DNA from: Bog-473 sp963779735
Lineage (GTDB): Bacteria > Actinomycetota > Acidimicrobiia > Acidimicrobiales > RAAP-2
Length of the DNA: 64,000 nucleotides
Assembly (NCBI GenBank): GCA_963779735.1
Contig: CAVZZJ010000006.1
Location: 670,365-734,364 of the forward strand
Direction: 5' to 3'
Shown: one piece after another, positions 35,109-44,002 of the stretch
Layout of the letters: each line of letters opens with the position of its first letter
Numbering within the stretch: the first letter of the stretch is position 1
Notes under the pieces: model-generated
What the model was told of the DNA's origin: nothing
What the model saw: the letters and a program-made list of their open reading frames with translations, nothing else
Databases searched by the model: none
Program-made: the position numbers and the translations under genes

Positions 35109-36176
35109 GTGAGCGACCGGGATCTACTGGCCGACACGGCCGAGCTGGTGGCGATCCCCTCCCTCAGCCACTCCGAGGGTGCCATCGCCGACCTGGTGGA
35201 GCGGCGCCTCCACCCCTGCCCCTGGCTCAAGGTGCAGCGCTCGGGCGACAACGTGGTGGCGCGCACCGATCTCGGACGGGCGCAGCGGCTCATCCTGGCC
35301 GGACATCTGGACACCGTGGCACCCGATCAGAACGCCGAGCCCAGGGTCGACGGGGACACGCTGTGGGGTGTCGGCGCAGCCGACATGAAGGGGGGCTTGG
35401 CCGTGATGTTGGACCTGGCCACGACCACGCCGGCCCCGGCGATGGACCTGACCTGGTGCTTCTATGTCTGTGAAGAGGTTTCGAGGGCCGACAGCGGGCT
35501 CCTGCGCCTTTGGCGTGAACACCCCGACCTCTTAGCCGGGGACGCCGCCATCCTGGGCGAGCCGACCGGCGCCCTGGTCGAGGCCGGTTGTCAGGGCACC
35601 ATGCGGGTACGGGTGACGCTGCGCGGCGTTCGGGCGCACACCGCTCGCCCGTTCACCGGGCGAAATGCCATCCACCGCCTCGGACCACTCCTTGAGAGGG
35701 TGGCCAACTGGGAGGGTCGGAGGGTGGTGCTCGACGGGTGCACCTATGCCGAGCAGCTCCAGGCGGTGGGCGTGGAGGGGGGAGTGGCCGGCAACGTGGT
35801 GCCCGACGTGGCCAGCGTCACCCTGAATTTCCGCTACGCACCCGATCGTGACCTGGCCGGGGCCGAGGCGTTCCTGCGCCACCTCCTCGACGGCACCTTC
35901 ACCGAGCGGGAGGGTGACCGATGGTCACTCACGGACGGTGCCGACGGTGCGCCCCCGTCGCTGGACCACCCCCTCCTGGCCGCCCTGGTCGCGGGGACCG
36001 GCACCGGGCCGAACGCCAAGGTCGGTTGGACCGACGTGGCCTCCTTCTGGGAGCACGGGGTCCCTGCCGCCAACTTCGGCCCGGGAGACCCCCTGCTGGC
36101 CCACCACCCCGACGAGCACGTGACCAGGGCCCAGCTGGACAGGGCCCGCCAGGTGCTCGAGGCGCTCATCGCCTGA
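35109..36176 (+). CDS. dapE: Succinyl-diaminopimelate desuccinylase
   Basis: M20-family zinc amidohydrolase, 355 residues, GTG start. Metal-binding segments: LAGHLDTV near residue 60, GAADMKGG near 92, and the EE pair in YVCEEVSRADSG near 122. A dimerisation domain is inserted in the middle. With dapA, dapB, dapC, dapD and dapF it nearly completes the succinylase pathway in this window. Confidence 0.94.
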   Translation: MSDRDLLADTAELVAIPSLSHSEGAIADLVERRLHPCPWLKVQRSGDNVVARTDLGRAQRLILAGHLDTVAPDQNAEPRVDGDTLWGVGAADMKGGLAVMLDLATTTPAPAMDLTWCFYVCEEVSRADSGLLRLWREHPDLLAGDAAILGEPTGALVEAGCQGTMRVRVTLRGVRAHTARPFTGRNAIHRLGPLLERVANWEGRRVVLDGCTYAEQLQAVGVEGGVAGNVVPDVASVTLNFRYAPDRDLAGAEAFLRHLLDGTFTEREGDRWSLTDGADGAPPSLDHPLLAALVAGTGTGPNAKVGWTDVASFWEHGVPAANFGPGDPLLAHHPDEHVTRAQLDRARQVLEALIA

Positions 36177-36209
36177 GCACTCTCGTCGCCCGGTTGGTCG
36201 CGCCGGCTG

Positions 36210-37013
36210 TCAGGCGGCCACGGGCTGCTGCGAGAGCTTCGAGACCGTGCGCGTGAGAAGGTGAAGGTCACCCTGGCCGGGGAGGCGATCTACCCTCCGG
36301 TCGATACGCGCCGCCACCGCGCCTCCCTCGGCGCCGTCGAAGAGGTAGCGCACCATGAAGTCGACCTCCCGCTTCGGCATGACGCCCGAGCCGACGGGGC
36401 GCCAGGAGTGCTTGAGGAAGAATCGGGTCACCTTCTGTGCTCGCGCGCTCTCGGAGAGCCTGCGGCCCGCCTCGGCGGCATAGAAGTCGATGTGGCCCCC
36501 CTCCTGCTTCATGATGCGACCCAGCAGCTCGCGCAGGGTCGGGTGACCGCTGGTCGCCGAGAGGCGCCCGTAGCCGGCCTGCGTCGTCCACTCGTTGATG
36601 GCGCCCCACGTCATCTGGAGCGCGATGAAGGTGCGACCGGCGCAGGCGGCGGAGGCGATGGTGCTCCAGGTCGTGACGGCCTCCCGCCGACGGTGGCGCG
36701 CCCGCAGCGCCGCGATGCGGGAGGTGCCGGCTTGCTCGCCGTGGGCCTCCAGCACCTGGGCGATGGCCTCGCCGTGCCACATCTCCTCGAAGACCCAACA
36801 CGAGAGGAACGAGGTGATCTCGGGATCCCGATGCGCGGGGGTGAGCAGGAGGTCACGCAGGTAGCACACCGTGTGGTGCTCCACGTCGTGCATGTACCGG
36901 AGGCTCCGCAGGGCTGCCGAAGGCAGCGGCTGGTCCTTGAAGTCGTCGAAATCGATGCCCTCGAGACTGAGGCGGCCGGCTCGCGCCTTGTACGAATCGA
37001 TGGTGGTTCTCAT
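36210..37013 (-). CDS. Ferritin-like/rubrerythrin-type protein, unknown
   Basis: About 267 residues from the ATG at 37013. Helical throughout, with candidate diiron ligands in EEMWHGEA and EGGHIDFY and in the first helices (DVEHH). It converges on dapE and diverges from the ECF sigma gene. The reaction is unknown. An upstream in-frame start at 37034 is possible. Confidence 0.7.
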   Translation of the reverse strand: MRTTIDSYKARAGRLSLEGIDFDDFKDQPLPSAALRSLRYMHDVEHHTVCYLRDLLLTPAHRDPEITSFLSCWVFEEMWHGEAIAQVLEAHGEQAGTSRIAALRARHRRREAVTTWSTIASAACAGRTFIALQMTWGAINEWTTQAGYGRLSATSGHPTLRELLGRIMKQEGGHIDFYAAEAGRRLSESARAQKVTRFFLKHSWRPVGSGVMPKREVDFMVRYLFDGAEGGAVAARIDRRVDRLPGQGDLHLLTRTVSKLSQQPVAA

Positions 37014-37099
37014 GATGCCTACTATTCGAACCACAGGCTATTCCCGGATGGTCAGTCTCCGACCATCCGCCCATGCCGCCAGATCCGAATAGGGAGCAC

Positions 37100-37675
37100 A
37101 TGCAGCAGATCGGCGATGTGAGTGATGCCCAGCTCGTCACCTCTATCGGCCGCTACAGCGAGGTCGCCCTGGCCGAGGTCTACCGCAGGCACGGAGGGGC
37201 CGTGTACGGCCTGGCCCGGCGGGTCCTCAACAGCACGCCGGATGCCGAAGACGTCACCCAAGAGGTCTTCCTCCGCCTGTGGAACCAGCCCGACCGATTC
37301 GATCCCGCGCGGGGCTCCCTGCGCTCCTTCCTCTTGGCCCAGTCCCATGCACGGGCGGTCGACGCCGTTCGCTCCCTCAACTCGCGGCGACTGCGAGAGG
37401 TGAAGGATGCGCGCCGCACAGCCAACGCCCAGTACGACATGCAGCACGAGATCTGGGATCTCGCCCTGGCCGATCAGGTGTCACGGGCGTTGGCCACCCT
37501 CCCCACCGAAGAGCGACGGGCGATCGAGCTGGCCTACTACCAAGGACACACCTACGTCGAAGTGGCCCGCCTCCTCGGCCAGGCGGAAGGGACGATAAAG
37601 AGCCGGATACGGAACGGCATGCGGCGCATGCGGACCGCATTGGTCGAGAGCGGCGTGCAGGAGGCCGACGCATGA
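37100..37675 (+). CDS. ECF RNA polymerase sigma factor
   Basis: About 191 residues from the ATG at 37100, which has AGGGAG four bases upstream; ATG 37073 is in frame. Region 2 (VYGLARRVLNSTPDAEDVTQEVFLRLW) and region 4 (LPTEERRAIELAYYQGHTYVEVARLLGQAEGTIKSRIRNGMRRMR) are complete. The SigK/RpoE type with an overlapping RskA-like anti-sigma gene suggests control by a membrane signal. Its targets are not visible. Confidence 0.93.
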   Translation: MQQIGDVSDAQLVTSIGRYSEVALAEVYRRHGGAVYGLARRVLNSTPDAEDVTQEVFLRLWNQPDRFDPARGSLRSFLLAQSHARAVDAVRSLNSRRLREVKDARRTANAQYDMQHEIWDLALADQVSRALATLPTEERRAIELAYYQGHTYVEVARLLGQAEGTIKSRIRNGMRRMRTALVESGVQEADA

Positions 37676-38466
37676 TGTCTCACGAGGAGGTCAGCGAACT
37701 TCTGGCCGTCTTCGCGCTCGATGCGGTCGCCAGCATGGAGCACGACGAGATAGAGGAGCACCTCTCGAGCTGTCCGCGCTGTCGGGCCGAGCTCGATGCC
37801 CACCGCGAGGTGGCGGCGGCACTGGGGAATTCGGTGGAGACTCTTCCCGAAGGTCTGTGGTCCAGCATCTCGAGCCGTCTCCCCGCTCGATACGACGAGG
37901 AGCCGCCACCGATGCCGCGTCTGGCCGGGGCATCGAGTGAGGTGGTCGAGACCCCGAAGCCCAGCGGGTCCGGCGCGTCGCGTCCCCGGCGCCACGGCTC
38001 CGCCATCGTCGGATCGATCGCCGCCATCGCTGTGGTTGCCGCCGTCATCGCGGCCCTTCTGGCCGTGAGCCTCGTTCACGACAATCACCGGATCACCAAC
38101 CTCCAACAGGCCGTGGGCACGAGCGCCCACAGCGCCGTGGCGGCGGCCTTCCAGACTCCCGGTCACAAGGTGGTGAACCTCCAGAGCCCGGGCCATCGGC
38201 TGCTGGCCGAGTTCGTGACCGTGCCCGACGGTCGGGGCTACCTGGTGAGGTCCAACCTGCCGGCGCTCTCCGCCGGGGACACCTATCAGCTGTGGGGTCA
38301 GTTCGATGGGCGCTCGATCTCGCTCGGGCTACTGGGACGGTCGCCGGCCCAGGCGACATTCACGTCGGCTGGCTCCCGCTCGCCTTCCGTCCTGGCCATC
38401 ACCGTCGAACCGGCCGGTGGCTCGATCACCCCCACGCTCCCCATGTTGGCGACGGGGGAGGTCTGA
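37672..38466 (+). CDS. Anti-sigma factor, RskA-like with zinc finger
   Basis: 264 residues in ATGA overlap with the sigma gene. N-terminal HxxxCxxC zinc anti-sigma domain (EEHLSSCPRC), a linker, one membrane helix (SIAAIAVVAAVIAALLAVSL), then the RskA C-terminal domain outside the membrane (YQLWGQFDG, VLAITVEPAGGS). It should hold the ECF sigma factor inactive until proteolysed. Confidence 0.92.
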   Translation: MMSHEEVSELLAVFALDAVASMEHDEIEEHLSSCPRCRAELDAHREVAAALGNSVETLPEGLWSSISSRLPARYDEEPPPMPRLAGASSEVVETPKPSGSGASRPRRHGSAIVGSIAAIAVVAAVIAALLAVSLVHDNHRITNLQQAVGTSAHSAVAAAFQTPGHKVVNLQSPGHRLLAEFVTVPDGRGYLVRSNLPALSAGDTYQLWGQFDGRSISLGLLGRSPAQATFTSAGSRSPSVLAITVEPAGGSITPTLPMLATGEV

Positions 38467-38504
38467 GCCCTACCTTCGGGGGGGTGGCTTGGCGCCTCTG
38501 CGCC

Positions 38505-39299
38505 TCAGCGCCGCGCCAGGACCTCTACGTGGGGCACGACAAAGACGCCGTCGGGTGCGGCGGCCCACCGGAGGAAGCCCTGGGCGATCACCTCCAACTC
38601 TGCGGGGTCGCTCAGCCCGTAGGCGACGGCCTGCTCGGCGAACCGGGAGGCGCGGACCCGATCGGCCCAGAGGCCGCCCCACCATTGGCGTGACTCGGGT
38701 TCGGCGAAGGTCCACGTGCTGCTCGACACGCTGATGTCTCGGAAGCCGGCGGCCTGCGCCAGGCCCAGCAGCGAGGGTCCGATCCGGGCATCGTGGCCGT
38801 TGCGCGTGGTGACGGCCAGGTAGAGCTGCAGCCAGCGGTCGAGTGCCGGATCCTGCGGCGCCCACGCAAAGGCGCCGTAGTCGCTGTCCCGGGCGGCCAG
38901 GATGCCCCCGGCACGAAGCACCCGGCGCAGCTCGGTCAAGGCGGCGGCTGGGTCGGCCAGATGCTGGAGGACCTGGTGAGCGTGGACGACGTCGAATGTG
39001 GCGTCGCCGTAGTCGAGGGCCAGGAGGTCGCCCGCCTCGAAGCGCAGGTTGGTCAGCCCGGCATCCGTCGCCAGGGTCTGGGCCTGCGACACGACCTCCG
39101 GCGACGCATCGACGCCCACGACCTGACCGGGTGCGACAGAACGGGCCAGGTCGGTGGTGATCGTCCCCGGCCCGCATCCGACATCGAGTAGCGACATGCC
39201 CGGCCGCAGGTGGGGAAGCAGGTATGCCGCAGAGTTCCCCGCCGTGCGCCACAGATGGCTCCGCAGCACCGATTCGTGGTGCCCGTGCGTGTAGGTCAT
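38505..39299 (-). CDS. Class I SAM-dependent methyltransferase
   Basis: 264 residues. The SAM-binding motif LLDVGCGPGTIT is near residue 37, followed by VGVDASPEVV and a DVVHAHQVLQHL segment, as in UbiE/small-molecule methyltransferases. It diverges from the glycosylase gene with 17 bp between starts. The substrate is unknown. Confidence 0.88.
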   Translation of the reverse strand: MTYTHGHHESVLRSHLWRTAGNSAAYLLPHLRPGMSLLDVGCGPGTITTDLARSVAPGQVVGVDASPEVVSQAQTLATDAGLTNLRFEAGDLLALDYGDATFDVVHAHQVLQHLADPAAALTELRRVLRAGGILAARDSDYGAFAWAPQDPALDRWLQLYLAVTTRNGHDARIGPSLLGLAQAAGFRDISVSSSTWTFAEPESRQWWGGLWADRVRASRFAEQAVAYGLSDPAELEVIAQGFLRWAAAPDGVFVVPHVEVLARR

Positions 39300-39316
39300 G
39301 AGTACATTGTGACCAG

Positions 39317-40174
39317 GTGCCGGAGCTTCCCGAAATGCAAGGCTTGGCGGAACGGTTGCATCGCTTCGCCTCCGGACGCCCGCTTGAGAGGGCCGAGGTT
39401 CTCGGTTTCTCCTCGCTCAAGACCTGGAGCCCTCCGGTCGAAGAGCTCCGAGGACAGGAACTGCGCTCCGTCGGCCGCCGGGGAAAGTACCTGGTGTGGG
39501 AGTTTGCCGGTGGGTCGCGGATCGCGCTGCACCTCTCGCAGGCGGGGCGAGTGGACGTGGAGGCGCCGGCCAAGACGACCCGGCCACGGGGTGCGGTGGC
39601 CCGTTTCGTCTTCTCGGACGCCGACGAGGCGAACCGCGCCGTCCTGGTCCGAGAGCACGGAACGCAGCGCAAGGCGGCGTGGTGGGTCTTGGCGCCGGGG
39701 GACGAGGGCCCCCTGGCCGGGTTGGGACCCGAGCCGGACTCGCCAGCGTTTGCCGAGCTGATCCGTACAAGCACCAGTTCACGGCGCCTTCACACCGACC
39801 TGCGCGACCAGAGGGTCGTTGCCGGTATCGGTCGGGGTTGGGGCGACGACATCTTGCACCGTGCCCTTCTCTCGCCCTTCGGCTCGCTCGGCTCGCTCGG
39901 CGCGGAGGAACGGGAGCGGCTTATCGGCGCGACCACGGCGGTGCTCGACGACGCCCTCAAGCTCGAACGGACCCGAAACGGGGGGCTGTCGGAGGCCAAG
40001 CTGGGTGGACGGTTCGCCGTACACGGAAGGTTCGGGGAACCCTGCCCGACGCCGGGGTGCGGTGACGAGCTCCGCCGGGTCTCCTTCGAGTCCTACGAGA
40101 TGACATACTGCCCGACCTGCCAGACGGGCGGGAAAGTGTTGGCCGACAGGCGCCTGTCCCGGCTGCTCAAATGA
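39317..40174 (+). CDS. Fpg/Nei-family DNA glycosylase
   Basis: 285 residues with GTG start. After removal of the first residue the catalytic Pro and Glu (PELPEMQ) lead the protein. A GKYLVWEF beta segment, helix-two-turn-helix and C-terminal zinc finger (CPTPGCG and CPTC) follow. It removes oxidised bases. The 8-oxoG versus Nei-type specificity cannot be decided. It converges on lexA. Confidence 0.9.
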   Translation: MPELPEMQGLAERLHRFASGRPLERAEVLGFSSLKTWSPPVEELRGQELRSVGRRGKYLVWEFAGGSRIALHLSQAGRVDVEAPAKTTRPRGAVARFVFSDADEANRAVLVREHGTQRKAAWWVLAPGDEGPLAGLGPEPDSPAFAELIRTSTSSRRLHTDLRDQRVVAGIGRGWGDDILHRALLSPFGSLGSLGAEERERLIGATTAVLDDALKLERTRNGGLSEAKLGGRFAVHGRFGEPCPTPGCGDELRRVSFESYEMTYCPTCQTGGKVLADRRLSRLLK

Positions 40175-40196
40175 TGTCGCCGAGGCGGACGGGCCT

Positions 40197-40826
40197 TCAG
40201 ACCTGACGCACGACGGTCACCACCTTGCCGTAGATCGTCACCGCGTCGCCGTCGAAGACCATGGGCTCGTGGGTGGGGTTGGCCGGAGTGAGCACGATCT
40301 GCTCGCCGCGGCGGCTGAAGGTCTTGACCGTTGCCTCGTCACCCGGTATCCCGGCCACCACGATGTCGCCGTTCTGCGCTTCGGGCTGCTGACGGACGAC
40401 GACGAAGTCGCCACCGAAGATGCCCGCATCCACCATGGAGTCACCGCGCACCCTCAACATGAACGTCGGACCGGTACCGGTGAACTGTTCGGGCATGGGG
40501 AGGAGCTCCTCGACGTTCTCCTGGGCCAACACCCCGGTCCCTGCCGCCACGTCGCCCACGAGGGGCACGTTGCGGACGGGCGAGGTGGCCATGCTGGCCG
40601 TGGACGTAGGGTCGTAGTGCACTTGAATGGCCCGGGGTTTGGTCGGGTCACGGGACAGGTAGCCCTCGCGTTGAAGCACCGCCAGGTGGGTGTGGACGGT
40701 CGCCGACGACGCCAGGCCGACCGCCTCGCCGATCTCCCGCACCGAGGGGGGATAGCCCCGATCGCGCTGGCTGTCGGCGATGAAGGTCAGGATCTTCTGC
40801 CGCTTCGCACTCAGGACCTCTGCCAT
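40197..40826 (-). CDS. lexA: SOS repressor LexA
   Basis: 209 residues from the ATG at 40826, which has AAGGAGG upstream. Winged-helix N-domain (PPSVREIGEAVGLASSATVHTHL), cleavage site A95-G96 (DVAAGTG), catalytic Ser130 (GDSMVDAG) and Lys168 (ATVKTF) are all present. A LexA box lies 38-51 bp upstream of the start, so it should repress itself. It diverges from the LysM gene, as in M. tuberculosis. Confidence 0.97.
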   Translation of the reverse strand: MAEVLSAKRQKILTFIADSQRDRGYPPSVREIGEAVGLASSATVHTHLAVLQREGYLSRDPTKPRAIQVHYDPTSTASMATSPVRNVPLVGDVAAGTGVLAQENVEELLPMPEQFTGTGPTFMLRVRGDSMVDAGIFGGDFVVVRQQPEAQNGDIVVAGIPGDEATVKTFSRRGEQIVLTPANPTHEPMVFDGDAVTIYGKVVTVVRQV

Positions 40827-40863
40827 CGCGCCTCCTTCGGGACCCGTCGACCGCTCGGGTGGG

Positions 40864-40877
40864 CGAACATTCGTTCG
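40864..40877. promoter_or_regulatory. LexA box upstream of lexA
   Basis: CGAACATTCGTTCG. Both arms are exact and one of the four centre positions departs from RNRY. It is placed for autoregulation of lexA. Confidence 0.8.
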
Positions 40878-40913
40878 TGAACAGTCCAAGTTAGCTGGCG
40901 CGGGACCCGGAAG

Positions 40914-40927
40914 CAAACATCTGTTCG
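40914..40927. promoter_or_regulatory. Second, weaker LexA box
   Basis: CAAACATCTGTTCG has one mismatch in the left arm. It begins 50 bp from the first box, roughly five helical turns. It may add to lexA control. Confidence 0.55.
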
Positions 40928-41004
40928 TGTTGGCCGCCCGTCCGTCCCGCGCCGGGGCCGGTGCTGGTGTCGGCGCCGGGCCGGCACGGGGACGGGCCGG
41001 TGCC

Positions 41005-41037
41005 GGGGCCGAGCCGGGGCCGAGCCGGGGCCGAGCC
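41005..41037 (+). repeat. 11-bp tandem repeat in the lexA-LysM intergenic region
   Basis: Three exact units of GGGGCCGAGCC followed by a partial unit. It separates the lexA-side boxes from the LysM-side boxes. No known role. Confidence 0.7.
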
Positions 41038-41081
41038 GGGGAGCGTTGTCACACCGCCGGCGTACGGTCGGCGCATGCAGG

Positions 41082-41095
41082 CGAACAGGCGTTCG
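41082..41095. promoter_or_regulatory. LexA box 1 of the LysM-nrdR-dinB operon
   Basis: CGAACAGGCGTTCG matches CGAAC-RNRY-GTTCG exactly. It is the first of three boxes placed 31 and 33 bp apart. Confidence 0.8.
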
Positions 41096-41112
41096 GAGGA
41101 GCAGGTTGACAT

Positions 41113-41126
41113 CGAACACCTGTTCG
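41113..41126. promoter_or_regulatory. LexA box 2 of the LysM-nrdR-dinB operon
   Basis: CGAACACCTGTTCG. Both arms are exact and one centre position is off consensus. Confidence 0.75.
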
Positions 41127-41145
41127 TGTTGCAATGGGACCAAAG

Positions 41146-41159
41146 CGAACAGGTGTTCG
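41146..41159. promoter_or_regulatory. LexA box 3 of the LysM-nrdR-dinB operon
   Basis: CGAACAGGTGTTCG is an exact consensus match that ends one base before the AGGAGGA ribosome-binding site of the LysM gene. A bound repressor would cover the translation start region. Confidence 0.8.
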
Positions 41160-41173
41160 AAGGAGGAGCAGCC

Positions 41174-41524
41174 ATGTCGGTCGCACTTGAGCTGGAGTAC
41201 GACGCCCTCTACCCCAGGCTGAGGGTGGTTCCAAAGCCGGGGCGGGTCGAGCATGGGGCGCCCGAGGGGCGCCGGCGGGTTGTGCTGGCCGTCATGGCCG
41301 TCGTGGTGCTGCTCGTGCTGCTCGTGCTGCCCCTTCGGGCGCTCGGGGGCACCACCACGGTCACCTCCAGCACCGGCCGGGAGTACGTGGTCCGAAGCGG
41401 CGACACACTGGCGTCGATCGCGGCACGGGTGGGCGGACGCAACGTGGCGGCGCTGGAGCGGCGGCTCGCAGATGAGGCCGGATCCAACGTGCTCGTACCG
41501 GGAGAGCATCTCCTGATTCCCTGA
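41174..41524 (+). CDS. LysM-domain membrane protein, SOS-induced division-inhibitor candidate
   Basis: 116 residues from the ATG at 41174 (AGGAGGA upstream). A short cytoplasmic part, one membrane helix (about residues 36-54) and one LysM peptidoglycan-binding domain (70-115, YVVRSGDTLASIAARV). M. tuberculosis Rv2719c, a LysM protein induced by DNA damage that disturbs division, lies in the same place between lexA and nrdR. Gene order, topology and three LexA boxes support an equivalent role. That function is inference. Confidence 0.88.
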   Translation: MSVALELEYDALYPRLRVVPKPGRVEHGAPEGRRRVVLAVMAVVVLLVLLVLPLRALGGTTTVTSSTGREYVVRSGDTLASIAARVGGRNVAALERRLADEAGSNVLVPGEHLLIP

Positions 41525-41526
41525 CT

Positions 41527-42006
41527 ATGGTCGGCGGTGTGCGATGTCCGTGGTGCGCTGTTGATGATGATCGCGTCGTCGATTCGCGGTTGGCCGAGGA
41601 GGGGGGCGCCATCCGGCGCCGTCGCGAGTGTCTCGGGTGCGGACGTCGGTTCACCACCTTCGAACGTGTCGAGGAGGTGCCGCTCTGGGTGGTGAAGCGG
41701 ACCGGACTGCGTGAGCCGTTCGATCGAGCCAAGGTGGTGGCCGGCGTGCGTGCCGCCTGCAAGAACCGCCCCGTGAGCGACTCCGAAATGGAGGAACTGG
41801 CCCAGTCGGTCGAAGATGCGCTGCGGAGCGACACGGCGGAGGCCAGTAGCCAGCAGGTCGGGATGGCGGTGCTGGAACGGCTCCAGCAGCTGGACGACGT
41901 GGCCTACCTCCGCTTCGCCAGTGTCTACAAGGGTTTTGAAGATGCGGGCGACTTCCAGAGGGAGGTCGGCCTCCTGACCAAGACGACGGAGCCCAAGCGA
42001 CGGTGA
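41527..42006 (+). CDS. nrdR: Transcriptional repressor NrdR
   Basis: Represses ribonucleotide reductase genes. 159 residues: zinc ribbon C7/C10 and C35/C38, then an ATP-cone domain (VVKRTGLREPFDRAKVVAGV). It starts two bases after the LysM gene, so the two are almost certainly cotranscribed. The stop overlaps the next gene. Confidence 0.95.
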   Translation: MVGGVRCPWCAVDDDRVVDSRLAEEGGAIRRRRECLGCGRRFTTFERVEEVPLWVVKRTGLREPFDRAKVVAGVRAACKNRPVSDSEMEELAQSVEDALRSDTAEASSQQVGMAVLERLQQLDDVAYLRFASVYKGFEDAGDFQREVGLLTKTTEPKRR

Positions 42007-42704
42007 TGGACGAGGTACCCCAGGTGGCGCTGGCCGTCTACGCCCATCCCGACGACGCCGATGTGGCGTGTGGGGGAACGCTTGCTCGCTGGGCCAAGGC
42101 GGGAACGTCCGTGCATCTGGTGGTATGCACCGATGGGGGGAAGGGAACCTCGGACCCGAAGGCCAAGTCCGAGAGGCTGGTGGCCATCAGGGCCGCGGAG
42201 CTGGAGGAGTCCTCGGCCCTGATCGGTCTGGCGAGCGTGGCCAACCTGGGGTATCCCGACGGCGAGTTGGTCGACTCCGAGGCATTCCGGGAAGTCCTGG
42301 TGCAGTGGGTGCGTCGGCTACGTCCCGATGTGGTGTGCGGCCACGACCCGACGGCGTTGTTCTTCGGTCAGGAGTACTTCAATCATCGCGACCATCGAAT
42401 CGCCGGCGCAGCCCTGTTGGATGCCGTGGTTCCGGCCGCGGCGCTCCCCCTGTACTTCCCCGCGGCCGGCCCGGCCCATCAGGTGACCACCGTGCTGTTG
42501 TCGGGGACGCTCGATCCCGACGTGTGGGTTGACGTGACCGAGACGATCGAGTGCAAGGCCGCCGCCGTCGAGTGTCACCGCACGCAGTTCGCCGAGCCTG
42601 GGGGATGGGCGGGCGAGGCGGTGCGCCGGCGGGCCGAAGAGGAGGGCCGTCGCTCGGGTGCACGTTTCGCCGAGGGATTCCGCCGCCTGACGCTCCGTGG
42701 GTGA
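42003..42704 (+). CDS. PIG-L (LmbE-like) deacetylase
   Basis: 233 residues. The zinc motif AHPDDADVACGG begins near residue 14, and a downstream HRDHR-type His segment (YFNHRDHRIAG) is present. The family includes MshB and Mca of mycothiol metabolism, but the substrate is not clear here. GTG 42003 or ATG 42006 start, coupled to nrdR. The stop overlaps dinB. Confidence 0.88.
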   Translation: MMDEVPQVALAVYAHPDDADVACGGTLARWAKAGTSVHLVVCTDGGKGTSDPKAKSERLVAIRAAELEESSALIGLASVANLGYPDGELVDSEAFREVLVQWVRRLRPDVVCGHDPTALFFGQEYFNHRDHRIAGAALLDAVVPAAALPLYFPAAGPAHQVTTVLLSGTLDPDVWVDVTETIECKAAAVECHRTQFAEPGGWAGEAVRRRAEEEGRRSGARFAEGFRRLTLRG

Positions 42705-43986
42705 TCTCAGCCCCACGCCCACCGTCCTGCACGTGGACATGGACGCCTTCTTTGCCTCGGTGGAGGTCCTCGATGACCCATCGCTGGTGGGACTGCCGGT
42801 CGTTGTCGGCGGCGCCGGCGCACGCGGTGTGGTGGCGTCGTGCACCTATGAGGCCCGTGTCTTCGGTGTGCGTTCGGCCATGCCGTCGTTGCGGGCCCGC
42901 CAACTGTGCCCGCAGGCCGTGTTCCTACCCGGTCGCCACGGGCGCTACGCCGAGATCAGCGGACAGCTCCACCGGATCCTGTTCGACATCACACCCATGG
43001 TCGAGCCGATCGGACTCGACGAGGCGTTTCTGGACGTCGCCGGCGCGGTGCGGATGCTGGGCGCGCCCGGGACGATCGCGCGCCGCCTGAGGGAACGGGT
43101 GCGCGACGACCTCTCCTTGGAGTGCGCGGTGGGCGTGGGGCGCTCCAAGATGATCGCCAAGCTGGCGTCCCGGGCGGCCAAGCCGCGGGTGAGCCGGTCC
43201 GGACTCGAACCCGGCCGAGGCGTGGTCCTCATCGAACCCGACGTCGAGTTGGCGTTCCTGCACGGCCACCGGGTGGAGGCGCTGTGGGGTGTCGGGCCGG
43301 CCACGGCCGCCCGCCTGCACGAGTTGGGGATCCGCACCGTGGGCGAGCTGGCCGCCGTGCCGGTCGAGACGCTGGTTCGCCGTGTGGGCAAGGCCAGCGG
43401 GCTCCATCTGAGCGCGCTGGCCCACGGGAAGGATCCCAGCCCGGTCACTCCCGACCGCGCCGCCAAGTCCATCGGACACGAGGAGACCTTCAGCCACGAC
43501 GTGGCGGACCCCTCCGAGCTGGAACGCCACGTCCTGCGCATGGCGGAGTCGGTCGCCACCATGTTGCGCGGTTCGGGTTGCGCCGCCCGGACGGTCACCG
43601 TCAAGGTGAAGTTCGGCGACCTGTCTCTGCAGAGCCGCTCGCGCACGCTGGGGCAGGCGATCACCACCGGCGGGGCGATCGGTCAGGTGGCCTCAGACCT
43701 CCTCTCCGCAATCGATCCCGGGGAGGGAGTCCGCCTACTCGGTGTGAGCGCGTCGGGACTGGTCGTAGGCGGGGCAGAACAGCTGTCCTTCGACCTCGGA
43801 GACGGCCGCGCCGAGGGCACGCAGAGCGCGACCTCGCTCGAGCAGGCATGGCAGGACGCCACCGCCGCCGTCGATGCCGTTCGCGGGAGGTTCGGGCGAA
43901 CGGCCATCGGGTCCACGTCCATGGTGACCCCCGAGGGGGTTCAGGTCCCGGCCCGTCGAGAGGCTCCCTGGGGACCCTCGGACTAA
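42697..43986 (+). CDS. dinB: DNA polymerase IV (Y-family translesion polymerase)
   Basis: 429 residues, GTG start overlapping the PIG-L gene. Catalytic acidic residues lie in VDMDAFFASVE (D14, D16) and GLDEAFLDV. The thumb helix-hairpin-helix (ALWGVGPATAARLHELGI) and little-finger domain are present. No canonical beta-clamp motif is evident at the end. It is last in the run behind three LexA boxes. Confidence 0.94.
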   Translation: MGDLSPTPTVLHVDMDAFFASVEVLDDPSLVGLPVVVGGAGARGVVASCTYEARVFGVRSAMPSLRARQLCPQAVFLPGRHGRYAEISGQLHRILFDITPMVEPIGLDEAFLDVAGAVRMLGAPGTIARRLRERVRDDLSLECAVGVGRSKMIAKLASRAAKPRVSRSGLEPGRGVVLIEPDVELAFLHGHRVEALWGVGPATAARLHELGIRTVGELAAVPVETLVRRVGKASGLHLSALAHGKDPSPVTPDRAAKSIGHEETFSHDVADPSELERHVLRMAESVATMLRGSGCAARTVTVKVKFGDLSLQSRSRTLGQAITTGGAIGQVASDLLSAIDPGEGVRLLGVSASGLVVGGAEQLSFDLGDGRAEGTQSATSLEQAWQDATAAVDAVRGRFGRTAIGSTSMVTPEGVQVPARREAPWGPSD

Positions 43987-44002
43987 GGCCCTCACTTCGG
44001 CG

